NCBI RefSeq assembly: GCF_018448885.1
Contig: NZ_RCWB01000001.1
Coordinates: 186,001 to 250,000, forward strand
Direction of reading: 5' to 3'
Length of the DNA stretch: 64,000 nt
From: Photorhabdus caribbeanensis
GTDB lineage: Bacteria > Pseudomonadota > Gammaproteobacteria > Enterobacterales > Enterobacteriaceae
Shown: positions 38,057-49,400 of the stretch, piece after piece
Position numbering within the stretch: the first letter of the stretch is position 1
Layout: every line of letters starts with the position of its first letter
Notes under the pieces: model-generated
The model's input: only the letters and a program-made list of their open reading frames with translations
Told to the model about the DNA's origin: nothing
The model's database searches: none
Made by a program: the position numbers and the translations under genes

Positions 38057-39151
38057 ATGGCAAAACAAACTCCATTGTATGACCAGCATCTGGCTTGTGG
38101 TGCGCGTATGGTAGATTTTCATGGCTGGATGATGCCTTTGCATTATGGTTCACAAATGGATGAGCATCATACTGTTCGCACTCATGCCGGTATGTTTGAT
38201 GTTTCCCATATGACGATTGTGGATCTGCATGGTACTGGTTGCCGTGATTTCCTGCGTTATTTGCTGGCAAATGACATTGCTAAACTGACAGAAAAGGGCA
38301 AAGCCTTATACACCGGGATGCTTAATGCTTCTGGCGGTGTAATTGATGACCTGATTGTTTATTACCTTAGCAATGATTTTTATCGATTGGTGGTCAATTC
38401 TGCGACTCGTGAGAAAGATCTGGCATGGATTAATGAACATGTAGCCAGTTACCCGGTTGATATTCAGGTTCGTGATGATCTGGCATTAATTGCGGTTCAG
38501 GGGCCGGAAGCTCAGGCAAAAGTAGAGTCTCTATTGGATGATGAACAAAAACAGACGATTGCCGGAATGAAACCTTTCTTTGGTGTTCAGGCGGGGGATC
38601 TGTTTATCGCAACAACGGGTTATACCGGTGAAGCGGGTTATGAAGTGGCATTACCAAAAGAGCAAGCAGTGGATTTCTGGCAAAAATTGCTGAGTGTCGG
38701 CGTCAAGCCCGCGGGGTTAGGTGCGCGTGATACATTGCGACTTGAAGCCGGTATGAACCTCTATGGGCAGGAAATGGATGAAACCATTTCTCCCCTTGCG
38801 GCTAACATGGGCTGGACAATCGCTTGGAAACCCGAAGATCGCCAGTTTATTGGTCGTGAAGCGCTAGAAAAACAGCGTGAAGAGGGTACCGAGCAGTTAG
38901 TTGGCTTGGTGATGAGAGAAAAGGGTGTGTTACGCGGTGGCTTAATAGTTAGTTTTACTGATGAGATGGGCGCCTTACATTCTGGCGTTATTACCAGTGG
39001 TACGTTCTCTCCAACATTAGGATTCAGTATTGCCCTTGCCCGTGTGCCGCAGGGGATTGGTGAACAGGCGGTTGTCCAAATCCGCAATCGTGAAATGCCG
39101 GTTCAGGTAGTCAAACCTAGTTTTGTACGGGCGGGTAAACCTCTCGTATAG
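38057..39151 (+). CDS. gcvT: Glycine cleavage T protein (aminomethyltransferase)
   Basis: The 364-residue protein starts [28 protein letters not shown], near-identical in pattern to E. coli GcvT. It binds tetrahydrofolate, takes the aminomethyl group from lipoyl-GcvH, and yields methylene-THF and ammonia. The motifs [15 protein letters not shown] and [11 protein letters not shown] are visible. It is the first gene of gcvTHP; the E3 partner is LpdA encoded upstream in this window. Confidence 0.97.
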   Translation: MAKQTPLYDQHLACGARMVDFHGWMMPLHYGSQMDEHHTVRTHAGMFDVSHMTIVDLHGTGCRDFLRYLLANDIAKLTEKGKALYTGMLNASGGVIDDLIVYYLSNDFYRLVVNSATREKDLAWINEHVASYPVDIQVRDDLALIAVQGPEAQAKVESLLDDEQKQTIAGMKPFFGVQAGDLFIATTGYTGEAGYEVALPKEQAVDFWQKLLSVGVKPAGLGARDTLRLEAGMNLYGQEMDETISPLAANMGWTIAWKPEDRQFIGREALEKQREEGTEQLVGLVMREKGVLRGGLIVSFTDEMGALHSGVITSGTFSPTLGFSIALARVPQGIGEQAVVQIRNREMPVQVVKPSFVRAGKPLV

Positions 39152-39272
39152 TCATTTTTATCGAATAATAACTTGATGAGTAAATAGCAATTTATCCCAG
39201 TAGGCATGATTGGCGTAGGGGCACAACATAGCCTAATAGGGATAGATTCTAGGATTGAAGGAGATGATGGTA

Positions 39273-39665
39273 ATGAGTAATGTACCCGCAGAGTTAAGAT
39301 ATGCCCAATCACATGAGTGGGTTCGTGCAGAAGGTAATGGTGAATACACTGTAGGTATTACCGAGCATGCACAGGAGCTGCTAGGCGATATGGTTTTTGT
39401 CGATTTGCCGGAAGTAGGTGATGAAATCAATCTTGGCGATGATTGCGCGGTTGTTGAATCAGTGAAAGCGGCTTCTGATATCTATGCGCCATTGAGTGGT
39501 GAAATTATTGCCGTCAATGAAGCGCTAAATGACTCGCCTGAATTGGTTAACAGTGAGCCTTATAACGAAGGTTGGCTATTCCGTATTAAAGCCTCTGATG
39601 AAAGTGAACTTTCGGGTTTGCTGGATGCCGAAGGATATCAGGCACTTCTGGACGAAGAAGAATAA
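39273..39665 (+). CDS. gcvH: Glycine cleavage H protein
   Basis: The 130-residue lipoyl carrier protein has the modified lysine in [12 protein letters not shown] (about K65). It shuttles the aminomethyl group between GcvP, GcvT and LpdA. The start MSNVPAEL is fixed by homology and sits 9 bp after AGGAG; two ATGs closer to that site are in frame but too close. A gap of about 120 bp from gcvT is longer than in E. coli. Confidence 0.97.
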   Translation: MSNVPAELRYAQSHEWVRAEGNGEYTVGITEHAQELLGDMVFVDLPEVGDEINLGDDCAVVESVKAASDIYAPLSGEIIAVNEALNDSPELVNSEPYNEGWLFRIKASDESELSGLLDAEGYQALLDEEE

Positions 39666-39677
39666 TATGCTTACCGT

Positions 39678-39710
39678 CGCCCTGTTTCACATTGTGAGCA
39701 GGGCGTTTTT
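39678..39710 (+). terminator. Intercistronic terminator-like hairpin, gcvH-gcvP
   Basis: CGCCCTG and CAGGGCG pair around a loop that can itself pair (CAC/GTG), followed by TTTTT. It lies between two genes of one operon, so it probably attenuates gcvP relative to gcvTH. Confidence 0.8.
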
Positions 39711-39752
39711 ATTTGTATGCCATTTCTGGCCAGCTTCAGGAATTAGTAACAA

Positions 39753-42629
39753 ATGACCCAGACACTAAGCCAACTCGAAAACCAGGGCGAGTTTATCCGC
39801 CGTCATATTGGCTCTTCCGCCGAACAGCAAAAAGAGATGCTGGCGACGGTGGGGGCAAGTTCCCTCAATGACTTAACACAGAAAATTGTTCCCCGTGATA
39901 TCGTGTTGCCAGAGCCGCCCGATGTTGGCGGTGGCGCAACTGAACAACAAGCACTAGCTGAACTGAAAGCGATTGCCAGCCAAAATAAACGTTACCAATC
40001 CTATATTGGTATGGGGTATGTGCCTGCGGTGCTTCCGCCGGTGATTTTGCGTAATTTATTAGAAAATCCCGGCTGGTATACCGCTTATACACCTTATCAA
40101 CCAGAAGTTTCTCAAGGTCGCCTTGAATCACTGCTGAATTTCCAACAAGTGACGATCGATTTGACGGGGCTGGATATTGCTTCTGCCTCTTTGCTGGATG
40201 AAGCTACCGCGGCGGCTGAAGCAATGGCAATGGCAAAACGTACCAGCAAACTGAAAAATGCTGACCGTTTTTTTGTGGCTGATGATATCCATCCTCAAAC
40301 ATTAGACGTTGTTCGTACCCGTGCGGAAACCTTTGGCTTTGATGTGATTGTGGATAAAGCAGAAAAAGTCTTGGAGCTGGACGGTGTATTTGGTGTGTTG
40401 TTGCAACAGGTTGGCACAACCGGTGAAGTTCATGATTATGCTGATCTGATCGCACAACTGAAACAGCGCAAAATCATTGTCAGTGTTGCCGCTGACTTGA
40501 TGGCGTTGGTGCTTTTAACCGCACCGGGTAAACAGGGGGCTGACATTGTATTTGGTTCTGCCCAACGCTTTGGGGTACCGATGGGTTATGGCGGTCCCCA
40601 CGCAGCATTTTTTGCCAGCCGTGATGAATTCAAACGCTCTATGCCGGGACGTATTATTGGCGTTTCCCGTGATGCGGCAGGTAATGCGGCACTGCGCATG
40701 GCAATGCAGACTCGTGAACAGCATATCCGTCGTGAGAAAGCGAATTCCAACATTTGTACGGCTCAGGTGCTGTTGGCAAATATCGCCGGGATGTATGCGG
40801 TATATCATGGTTCTAAGGGGCTGAAACGCATTGCGGGCCGTATTCATCGTCTGGCTGACATCTTGGCGGCCGGGTTACAAAAAGCTGGATTTACTCTACG
40901 TTACAAAACTTGGTTTGATACGCTGACGGTTGAAGTCGCTGATAAAGCGGCAGTATTAGCACGGGCAGAAAAAGCTGAAATCAATTTGCGTACCGATATT
41001 TATGGCGCGGTGGGTATCACATTGAGTGAAGCTACCGGTCGTGATGATCTGGTCAAATTGTTCTCTGTGCTGACAGGCACGGATGACAAGCTAGATGTTG
41101 AAGCACTGGATCAAGCGCTGATGACGGAAAGTCACTCCATTCCTGCATCCATGTTGCGCAGTGATGAAATCCTTCAGCATCCAAATTTCAACTGCTATCA
41201 CAGCGAAACAGATATGATGCGCTATATGCATCGTCTTGAGCGCCGAGATTTGGCACTGAATCAGGCTATGATCCCATTGGGTTCTTGCACCATGAAACTT
41301 AATGCTGCGGCAGAAATGCTACCGATCTCTTGGCCTGAATTTAATGAACTACACCCATTCTGTCCGCCAGAGCAAGCGCAGGGTTATCAGCAAATGATCA
41401 GCCAATTATCTCACTGGCTGGTGCAACTGACAGGTTATGATGCCGTTTGTATGCAACCAAACTCCGGTGCACAGGGTGAATATGCCGGTCTGCTTGCTAT
41501 TCGCCGTTACCACGAAAGTCGTGGAGAAGGGCATCGTCATATCTGTTTAATCCCAAGTTCTGCTCATGGTACTAACCCGGCTTCTGCTCATATGGCAGGC
41601 ATGACAGTGGTGGTAGTGAGTTGCGACAAAGAGGGCAACATTGATCTGGCAGACCTGCGTGAAAAAGCGGAAAAATCCGGTGGCGAACTTTCTTGCATCA
41701 TGGTGACTTACCCATCAACCCACGGCGTATATGAAGAAACTATTCGTCAGGTGTGTGAAATCATTCATCAGCATGGTGGTCAGGTTTACCTTGATGGCGC
41801 GAATATGAACGCGCAGGTTGGCATCACTGCGCCCGGTTTTATCGGTGCTGATGTTTCACACCTCAACCTGCATAAAACATTCTGTATCCCACACGGCGGC
41901 GGTGGTCCAGGAATGGGGCCGATTGGCGTAAAAGCTCATTTAGCGCCGTTCTTACCGGGGCACTCGGTAGTTCAAATGGATGGCATTACGGAACAGAGAG
42001 CTGTGTCTGCGGCGCCATTTGGTAGTGCTTCTATTCTGCCTATTAGCTGGATGTATATCCGTATGATGGGTTCACAAGGATTAAAACAGGCAAGCCAGAC
42101 GGCGATTTTGAATGCTAACTATATTGCTGCTCGCTTAAAGAATGATTATGACGTGTTGTATACCGGTCATAATGGTTATGTGGCGCATGAGTGTATTTTG
42201 GATATTCGACCGTTGAAAGAAGAGTTTGGTATCAGCGAGATGGATATTGCCAAGCGCTTGATTGACTACGGCTTCCATGCGCCAACCATGTCATTCCCGG
42301 TTGCTGGCACGCTAATGGTGGAACCTACAGAATCAGAAAGCAAAGTAGAAATTGATCGCTTTGTGGATGCGATGCTGGCGATCCGTGCTGAAATTGGCAA
42401 AGTGGCAAAAGGCGAGTGGTCATTAGAAGATAACCCATTGGTCAATGCGCCTCACGTACAAGCTGAATTGGTTTCTGACTGGAGCCATAGTTACAGCCGT
42501 GAAACCGCGGTTTTCCCAACCCTGGAAACCAAAACCAATAAATATTGGCCTGCGGTTAAACGCCTTGATGATGTTTACGGTGATCGTAATCTGCATTGTT
42601 CCTGTGCACCTATCAGTGATTATCAATAA
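39753..42629 (+). CDS. gcvP: Glycine dehydrogenase (decarboxylating), P protein
   Basis: The 958-residue PLP enzyme decarboxylates glycine and loads the aminomethyl group on GcvH. It has the two-domain P-protein structure; the C-terminal half carries the PLP lysine in [19 protein letters not shown] (about K708). Length agrees with E. coli (957). It ends the operon and is followed by a terminator. Confidence 0.98.
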   Translation: MTQTLSQLENQGEFIRRHIGSSAEQQKEMLATVGASSLNDLTQKIVPRDIVLPEPPDVGGGATEQQALAELKAIASQNKRYQSYIGMGYVPAVLPPVILRNLLENPGWYTAYTPYQPEVSQGRLESLLNFQQVTIDLTGLDIASASLLDEATAAAEAMAMAKRTSKLKNADRFFVADDIHPQTLDVVRTRAETFGFDVIVDKAEKVLELDGVFGVLLQQVGTTGEVHDYADLIAQLKQRKIIVSVAADLMALVLLTAPGKQGADIVFGSAQRFGVPMGYGGPHAAFFASRDEFKRSMPGRIIGVSRDAAGNAALRMAMQTREQHIRREKANSNICTAQVLLANIAGMYAVYHGSKGLKRIAGRIHRLADILAAGLQKAGFTLRYKTWFDTLTVEVADKAAVLARAEKAEINLRTDIYGAVGITLSEATGRDDLVKLFSVLTGTDDKLDVEALDQALMTESHSIPASMLRSDEILQHPNFNCYHSETDMMRYMHRLERRDLALNQAMIPLGSCTMKLNAAAEMLPISWPEFNELHPFCPPEQAQGYQQMISQLSHWLVQLTGYDAVCMQPNSGAQGEYAGLLAIRRYHESRGEGHRHICLIPSSAHGTNPASAHMAGMTVVVVSCDKEGNIDLADLREKAEKSGGELSCIMVTYPSTHGVYEETIRQVCEIIHQHGGQVYLDGANMNAQVGITAPGFIGADVSHLNLHKTFCIPHGGGGPGMGPIGVKAHLAPFLPGHSVVQMDGITEQRAVSAAPFGSASILPISWMYIRMMGSQGLKQASQTAILNANYIAARLKNDYDVLYTGHNGYVAHECILDIRPLKEEFGISEMDIAKRLIDYGFHAPTMSFPVAGTLMVEPTESESKVEIDRFVDAMLAIRAEIGKVAKGEWSLEDNPLVNAPHVQAELVSDWSHSYSRETAVFPTLETKTNKYWPAVKRLDDVYGDRNLHCSCAPISDYQ

Positions 42630-42642
42630 TCACTAAGTCATG

Positions 42643-42676
42643 GCAACACCGGTATAATTACTGGTGTTGCTATTGT
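42643..42676 (+). terminator. Terminator of gcvTHP
   Basis: An 11-bp stem GCAACACCGGT / ACTGGTGTTGC (one G-T pair) with a short AT loop lies 14 bp after the stop, followed by a T-rich stretch. Confidence 0.8.
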
Positions 42677-43123
42677 TTATATTTATTGGCGAAATTGATT
42701 TAAATATAAAATTATTTTATATATTTAATGTCTTTTTCTCCCGAATTTTACGTGCCATTTCTAACCTAATAGTATCTTTCATTATTACTATTGTTATTTA
42801 ATAAAATGTTTTTATTGATATTTTATTTAAATAAGTTTTTATGGGTAATGATATTTCATTAATAAATAATTGAAACTATTATTAATATAATAATTTATTA
42901 TTACTGTATGATATTCATAATCTTTAGTCTTTTCCTTCTACTCCGTCACCATTTAGCATCTCCAACCTTAACGCTATTTTCTGGCATTTAATATGTCAGA
43001 TTCTCCATTATCAGGATTAAAAATCCAGACGCTGATCACATTTTATACTAATGATTTAGACGGACAAATAATTAGCCATTAGAATAGTTTAATTATGTCA
43101 CTATCGAATTATTAATATTTTCT
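42677..43123. other. AT-rich gap before the two-partner-secretion locus
   Basis: No gene is seen. The very AT-rich DNA marks the junction from conserved core to accessory region and probably carries the promoter for the tps locus. Confidence 0.5.
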
Positions 43124-43483
43124 ATGGAAAGATTATCGCTTTATCACCGCAGTCTGGCAGCACTTATCCTGCTGGCCATATCTGAATGGACTCATGTTTC
43201 AACATCGGGTGCTTTGGGATCTATTTATCTCACTATTCACCGGATTGAATTTGCAGGGACAGAAAGTTTGTCCCGGTTAGACCAAGAATACTCGATGCAT
43301 CCTTATTTATCCGCTGGTTTAACTTTGCTGGATATCAACGCACGGGTACGAAAAACCGTTAATACCTCATTGGGTAATTTATTAGTCAGCATTACTGACT
43401 TTGCCGCACTTAAATTAAGAAAAGGGACAGTACGATGGATAAACTCCACAACTCGATGGCCAGGGTCACGAGTTATCTTTTAA
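43124..43483 (+). pseudogene. Truncated TpsB-like transporter (POTRA domain only)
   Basis: The 119-residue frame has an N-terminal hydrophobic segment and then IHRIEFAGTESLSRLDQEYSM and GLTLLDINARVRKTVN, a pattern fitting one POTRA domain of ShlB/FhaC/CdiB-type transporters. Those proteins are normally about 550 residues with a 16-strand barrel, all of which is missing. The frame runs into and overlaps the start of the TpsA gene by 49 bp. It looks like the residue of a deletion between tpsB and tpsA. A small functional POTRA protein cannot be excluded. Confidence 0.65.
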
Positions 43484-46400
43484 TTTACCTGACGGCAATC
43501 CAGCCATTGCACCCGGCTATGGCTGTCGGCATAACACCGGATAACAACCGCACACAGGTACAAAATCAGGGCAATGTACCGGTGGTGAATATCGCCACGC
43601 CGAATGATGCAGGGATATCTCACAACACCTATCAAGAATTCAATGTCGCCTCTCAGGGGGCCGTACTTAATAACGCGACACAGGCGGCTCAATCGCAACT
43701 GACAGGGCAACTCAACGCGAACCCTAACCTGAAAGGCAAAGCGGCGGAACTGATTATTAACGAAGTCACCGGCAGTGGCCGCTCTGACCTGCAAGGCCAG
43801 TTGGAAATTGTTGGCAATAAAGCCAACGTGATGATTGCCAACCCTAACGGCATTACCTGTGATGGTTGTGGTTTTATTAATACCACCGGCGCAACCCTGA
43901 CCACCGGTAAGCCCCAATTTGATCAACAGGGCGCACTAGAAGCACTGGAAGTGAAAAAAGGCCAGATTACCATTGGCGGCAAAGGGCTGGACGGCAAGAC
44001 GACGGATTATGTCGATATCATCAGCCGGGCGACGGAGTTGAATGGAAAAATTCAGGCTAACACCCTGTCGCTAACTCAGGGGGCCAACCGTATTAGCTTG
44101 AAAGACGGCACGGTTAAACCTATCGCCGGAGAAGGGGCAAAACCGCAATTAGCGGTTGATACCAAAGCCTTAGGCGGCATGTATGCCAATAAAATCCGAC
44201 TGGTTGCCACTGAAGACGGGGTTGGGGTTAATCTCACCAATCTGACCACAACCCAAGACGCTATCAGTTTAACCGCTGAGGGTAAAATTATCTTGGGGGA
44301 GGTACAAGCTAAGGCCGATATCAACATCAACAGTAAAGCCATTGAAACGGCAGAACAAAGCCATGTACAAGCGGGTCAACATCTGAGATTGACTACCGAG
44401 ACACTGCGCAATCAAGGCCGAATCCGTGCGGGTGGCGATGTCGCGATTAAAGCGACTAAACTGGATAATGTAAACCCGACTAAGAAAAGTCACCCTATTA
44501 TTACCGCGGGTAAAAACAACAGCATCACTGCTAACGAGATAAATAATGTTGGCGAGTTAAGCGCGGCGCAAAACCTCACCCTGACAGGCAAAAATTTTTC
44601 AACCAAAGCGATAAAAGACAGTCAGGAAAATATCATCGGTAAACTGAGTGCTGGTGGGGATCTGACGGCGACATTTCAAGATACATTTCGTTTTGATTTT
44701 GATAAAGAACATTTTAAAGCGGGAAACAAACCCACGGATCTGGCGTTAATCACCGGGAAAAACATTTCTCTCACTGCCCGAGATTTAGTAAATCGTGCGT
44801 CAATGAGGGCAGGACAAAACTTAACCGCTGACGCGGAAACGATCTATTTAGGCCAGGGGAATTTACAAGCCGGGAACCATGTCATGTTGGATGGAAAGTC
44901 ACACCTTGATGTGAATGGTTATGATATCTCCGGTCATGATGTGACCTTGCTTGCCAGCCGGGGAATGCTGTCTGTTGTCTCTGGGGACGACTATACCCCG
45001 GAAGGAACAAGGGTATTAACCACGCTTTCTGCTGATAACCTATTACGCATTATCGCCGATGGTCCTATTGATATTGCAGATACCCTGATTAACCGGGCGA
45101 AAAATATCTTTTTGGCAACCAATGATAAACTTGAGATTTATGCCTCGGGTGATTTAATTGATGAACAGAGTCCACTTAGTGACGACGCTAAACAAGAATT
45201 AATTAATCAGCGTCTGCGCCAGCTTAGCCAATTGCAAGCGGATGAAAATATTGAGATCCATGCAGGAAAGATTGTCGATCTGAGAAGTATTTCTTTAACC
45301 GCGGGGAAGGATATCACGCTGACCAGTGGCGGCATACTTGATGTGAGTAAAATCACAGCAGAGAACCCCTATGAATATTCAAATGAGCATGGAGATAACT
45401 ATGAAAAACATGATGAATATGAAAATGCCGATGACGAGGAAGACGAACAATCTTACCCACAATTTCAATTCCCGATAATAAAAAGTACCCTCACTGCCGG
45501 CAATAACTTAACCATTAATACCGGTGGTGACATTATTGATACTGAGGCAACGTTATTGGCAAAAGGGACAACTGCCATCACCAAAAACAACGCAGAGTTG
45601 CATTCACCGGCGGGGAAGTATAACTCAGTTGAAGGGAAATATACGCCGGTGACTTCTGCGCTGATTGAAAGTGCGTTAAGTCATGCTCCTCAACTGACAA
45701 TAAACTTCTCAGAAGTAGAAGGAGAAGTCCCGGGGATTAAACTGGCGGATAAACAAACCCGGATCACCTCGAAAAACAATCGCCCTATTATTCATATTGC
45801 GGCACCTAACGCCCGTGGTGTTTCACATAACCGTTATCATGAATTTAATGTTGGCGCTGCGGGACTGGTATTGAATAACGCGACCCATGATACGCAGTCT
45901 CTACTGGCGGGGCAAATTGGCGCCAATCTTAACTTCAAAGGTCAATCAGCTGAACTGATTATTAATGAAGTCGTGGGGACCTTAGCTTCAAATCTGCAAG
46001 GGCTGTTGGAGGTGGTGGGGCAAAAAGCCGATGTCCTCATTGCCAACCCGAACGGCATTACCTGTAATGGCTGTCGTTTTGTGAATACCCCGGCTGTCAC
46101 CTTATCGACCGGGAACCCGGTGTTTGATAAAGAGGGCGCGTTAGCGGCTCTGGAAGTGAAAAAAGGCGCCATCACCTTGGGTGAAAAGGGACTGGATGCA
46201 ACGGCGCAAGATTCTATCGATATCATCAGCCGGACCACTAAGCTTAACGGTAAACTACAGGCGAAAAACCTGACATTGACACAAGGCCCCAACCGGATTG
46301 ATTTCAAACGCGGGACTCTTGTCCCTATTGCAGAAGAAGGTTATACCCCTTGGAAAGCGATTGATACCGGGTTATTGGGGGGAATGTATGCCAATAAAAT

Positions 46401-49400
46401 CCGTCTGGTGAGTACCGAGCCGGGTAAGGCTGTCAATCTGACTAACCTGACGGCAACCCAAGGCGACATCAGTCTGACGGCGGATGGAAAGGTGATTCTG
46501 GGGGATGTACAGGCTAAAACGGATATCACCGTTAACGGTAAAGACATTGAAACGGCGAAACAAAGTCATATGCAAGCCGGTCAACATCTGATACTGACAA
46601 CCGATACATTGCAGAGTCGGGGACGAATTGGCGCCGACGGTGATGTCACCATTAAAGCGAAAACCTTGTCTTTAGATGGGGGAAATATCACCGCCGGGAA
46701 CCAGGTTCTGCTACAGGGAAAGAACAGTTTTACGGTGCGTGGCACTGATATTTCAGGTCATGACATTACCTTAATCTCCAGCGGTGGTGGTATTTCTGTT
46801 TCATCTGGAGGCGATAATTCCACTGCGGCAGGTACACGGGCGCTATCTACTATTTCTGCGGCTAATACGTTACATATTCTGTCTGAGCAGGGAATATCGC
46901 TTTCAAATACGTTAATTAACCGGGCAAAAAATATCTTTTTGGCGGCTAATGGTCGGGTTGATATTAATCAGCATTTGGCAGCGGATAAGAATATTGATCT
47001 TCACGCTGGATGGGGGATAAATTTGGATGGGATTTCCCTGACCGCCGGGAAAGATATTACCCTGACCAGTGGTGGCTCGATTAATATTGGCAAGGTCACT
47101 GCCGACAACGATTTAGCCTTGATTGCCCGCAGCAATATAACGGAGACAACATTATCGGCAGAAGGAGCGACCACAGTCGCCCAATATAGTACCGCGTTGC
47201 ACTTAGCCGACGGGAAATATACGCCGGTGACTTCGGCGTTGATTGATCTTGCATTAAGCAATGCCCCACAACTGACCATCAATATCCCAGAAATAGCCGG
47301 TGGAATACCCGGGGTTCAACTGGCGGATAAGCGAGCGCGGATTGCTGTGAGAAATAACCTGCCTATTATCCATATTGCGGCGCCTAATTCTCAAGGTATT
47401 TCACATAACCGTTATCGAGAGTTTAATGTTGGGGCTGCCGGGCTGGTACTCAATAATGCTACCGAAGCTACCCAATCCGTACTGGCGGGACAAATTGGGG
47501 CAAACCCTCACTTTAACGGTAAATCGGCTGAGTTGATTATTAATGAAGTGGTGGGGACTTTAGCCTCAAATCTACAGGGCCTGTTGGAAGTGGTGGGGCA
47601 AAAAGCTGCTGTCTTCATCGCTAACCCGAACGGCATAACCTGTAATGGCTGTGGCTTTATCAATACCCCGGCTGTCACCTTATCGACGGGTAAGCCGATG
47701 TTTGATAAAGAGGGCGCGTTAGCGGCCCTGGAAGTGAAAAAAGGCGCCATAACCTTTGATGAAAAGGGGCTGGATGCAACGGCGCAGGATGATGTCGATA
47801 TTATCAGCCGGGCCACGATACTTAACGGCAAAGTGCAGGCGAAAAACCTGACATTGACACAAGGGTCCAACCGGATTGATTTCAAACGCGGGACTCTTGT
47901 CCCTATTGCAGGCGAAGGTAATACCCCTTGGAACGCGATTGATACCGGGTCATTGGGGGGAATGTATGCCAATAAAATCCGTCTGGTGAGTACTGAGGCG
48001 GGTAAGAAAGTTAACCTGACCAACCTGACTGCAACGCAAGGCGACATTAGTCTGACGGCGGATGGCAAGGTGACACTGGGAGATGTACAGGCCAAAACGG
48101 ATATCACCGTTAGCAGTAAAGACATTAAAACGGCGGAACAGAGCCATGTACAGGCAGGGAAAGATATCACGCTTGCCGCGAACACGCTAAACAACACTGG
48201 TAAGATTATCGCAGAAGGTGACGCGCGGTTATTTATCGACCATTTATACAATCAGAATAAGGGGCTGATTCAGGCAAATAACCATCTCTGGTTGCAAAAA
48301 GATGCGAGCGGTAATTTAAGCACTGAAATTAACAACACTTCAGCGACGCTAAAAACCCATAACGGCGATATTATTATTCGCACAAAAGCGTTAAATAATG
48401 ACAGGGATGCTAGCGTCGCTGCGGGAATGAACGCTTATATCAATGCGACAAAGCTGGATAACAGCCAAAGCCAGTTTCATGCGAAGAAAAATCTCATCTT
48501 AACCGGTCACGACTTTAACCACGGGATGGACGGTAAACTTTCAGCCGATCTAAATGTGGTGGCCGATTTTATTAATCAATTCAACGGAACGGCATTCATA
48601 CTGGCGAAAAATATTCTGCTTCATGCCGGTGAAATTATCAATATAGGCCACCTCAAAGCGGACAATGATCTGTCCGTCATCGCTGAACGTAGAATGAATG
48701 CCCGCCAAAATACACTGGAAGCAAAGAGAAATCTGACTTTGATTGCGGGCAAAGATATTGAGGCATTTCAAGTCGGGTTGAAGGGAGAAAATATTGAACT
48801 GCTTACGCACGAAGGTGACATCCGTATGTGGGGGGACGGTTCGCGTATTTCGGCCAGCGACAATTTGCAGATATTCGCGGATCACAAACTGGATCTCTAT
48901 GATCTTTTGTTCGATAAATCAAACACGATAACGTTAAACGCGGGTCATGAAATTGATGTCAGTCAGATTAAATTGGCCGCACAGAAAAATCTGACACTCA
49001 TTGCGGGCAAAGGCATCACTGCCCGTGAAACTGGGCTGAAAGGGGAAAATGTTGAGCTTCTCGCGCGTGAAGGCAATATTCAAATGGGCGGGCATGATTC
49101 GCGTATTTCGGCCAGCAATAATGTGCAGATGTTTGCGGGACACGAACTGAATATCCAGGATCTTTTGTTCGATAAAGCCAACAATATGACATTAAACGCG
49201 GGGAGTGAAATTAATGCCGACCGGGTTAAATTAGTGGCAAATAAAAATCTGACCTTAATTGCGGGCAAGGATATCACCGCCCGTCAGGCAGAATTAAAGG
49301 GAGAAAATGTTGAACTTCTGGTGCGTGAAGGCGATATCCAAATGGGACGGAATCGGTCTCATGAGTTATTAGCCTCAATTTCGGCCGATAATCATTTGCG

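Noticed and set aside
43480-48251. Several long leftward frames under the exoprotein gene
   Set aside because: They are antisense shadows of the TPS domains and recur wherever that domain recurs.
49000-49300. CRISPR-like regularly spaced repeats
   Set aside because: The 258-bp spacing comes from coding repeats within one long open frame; there are no short identical repeats with unique spacers.
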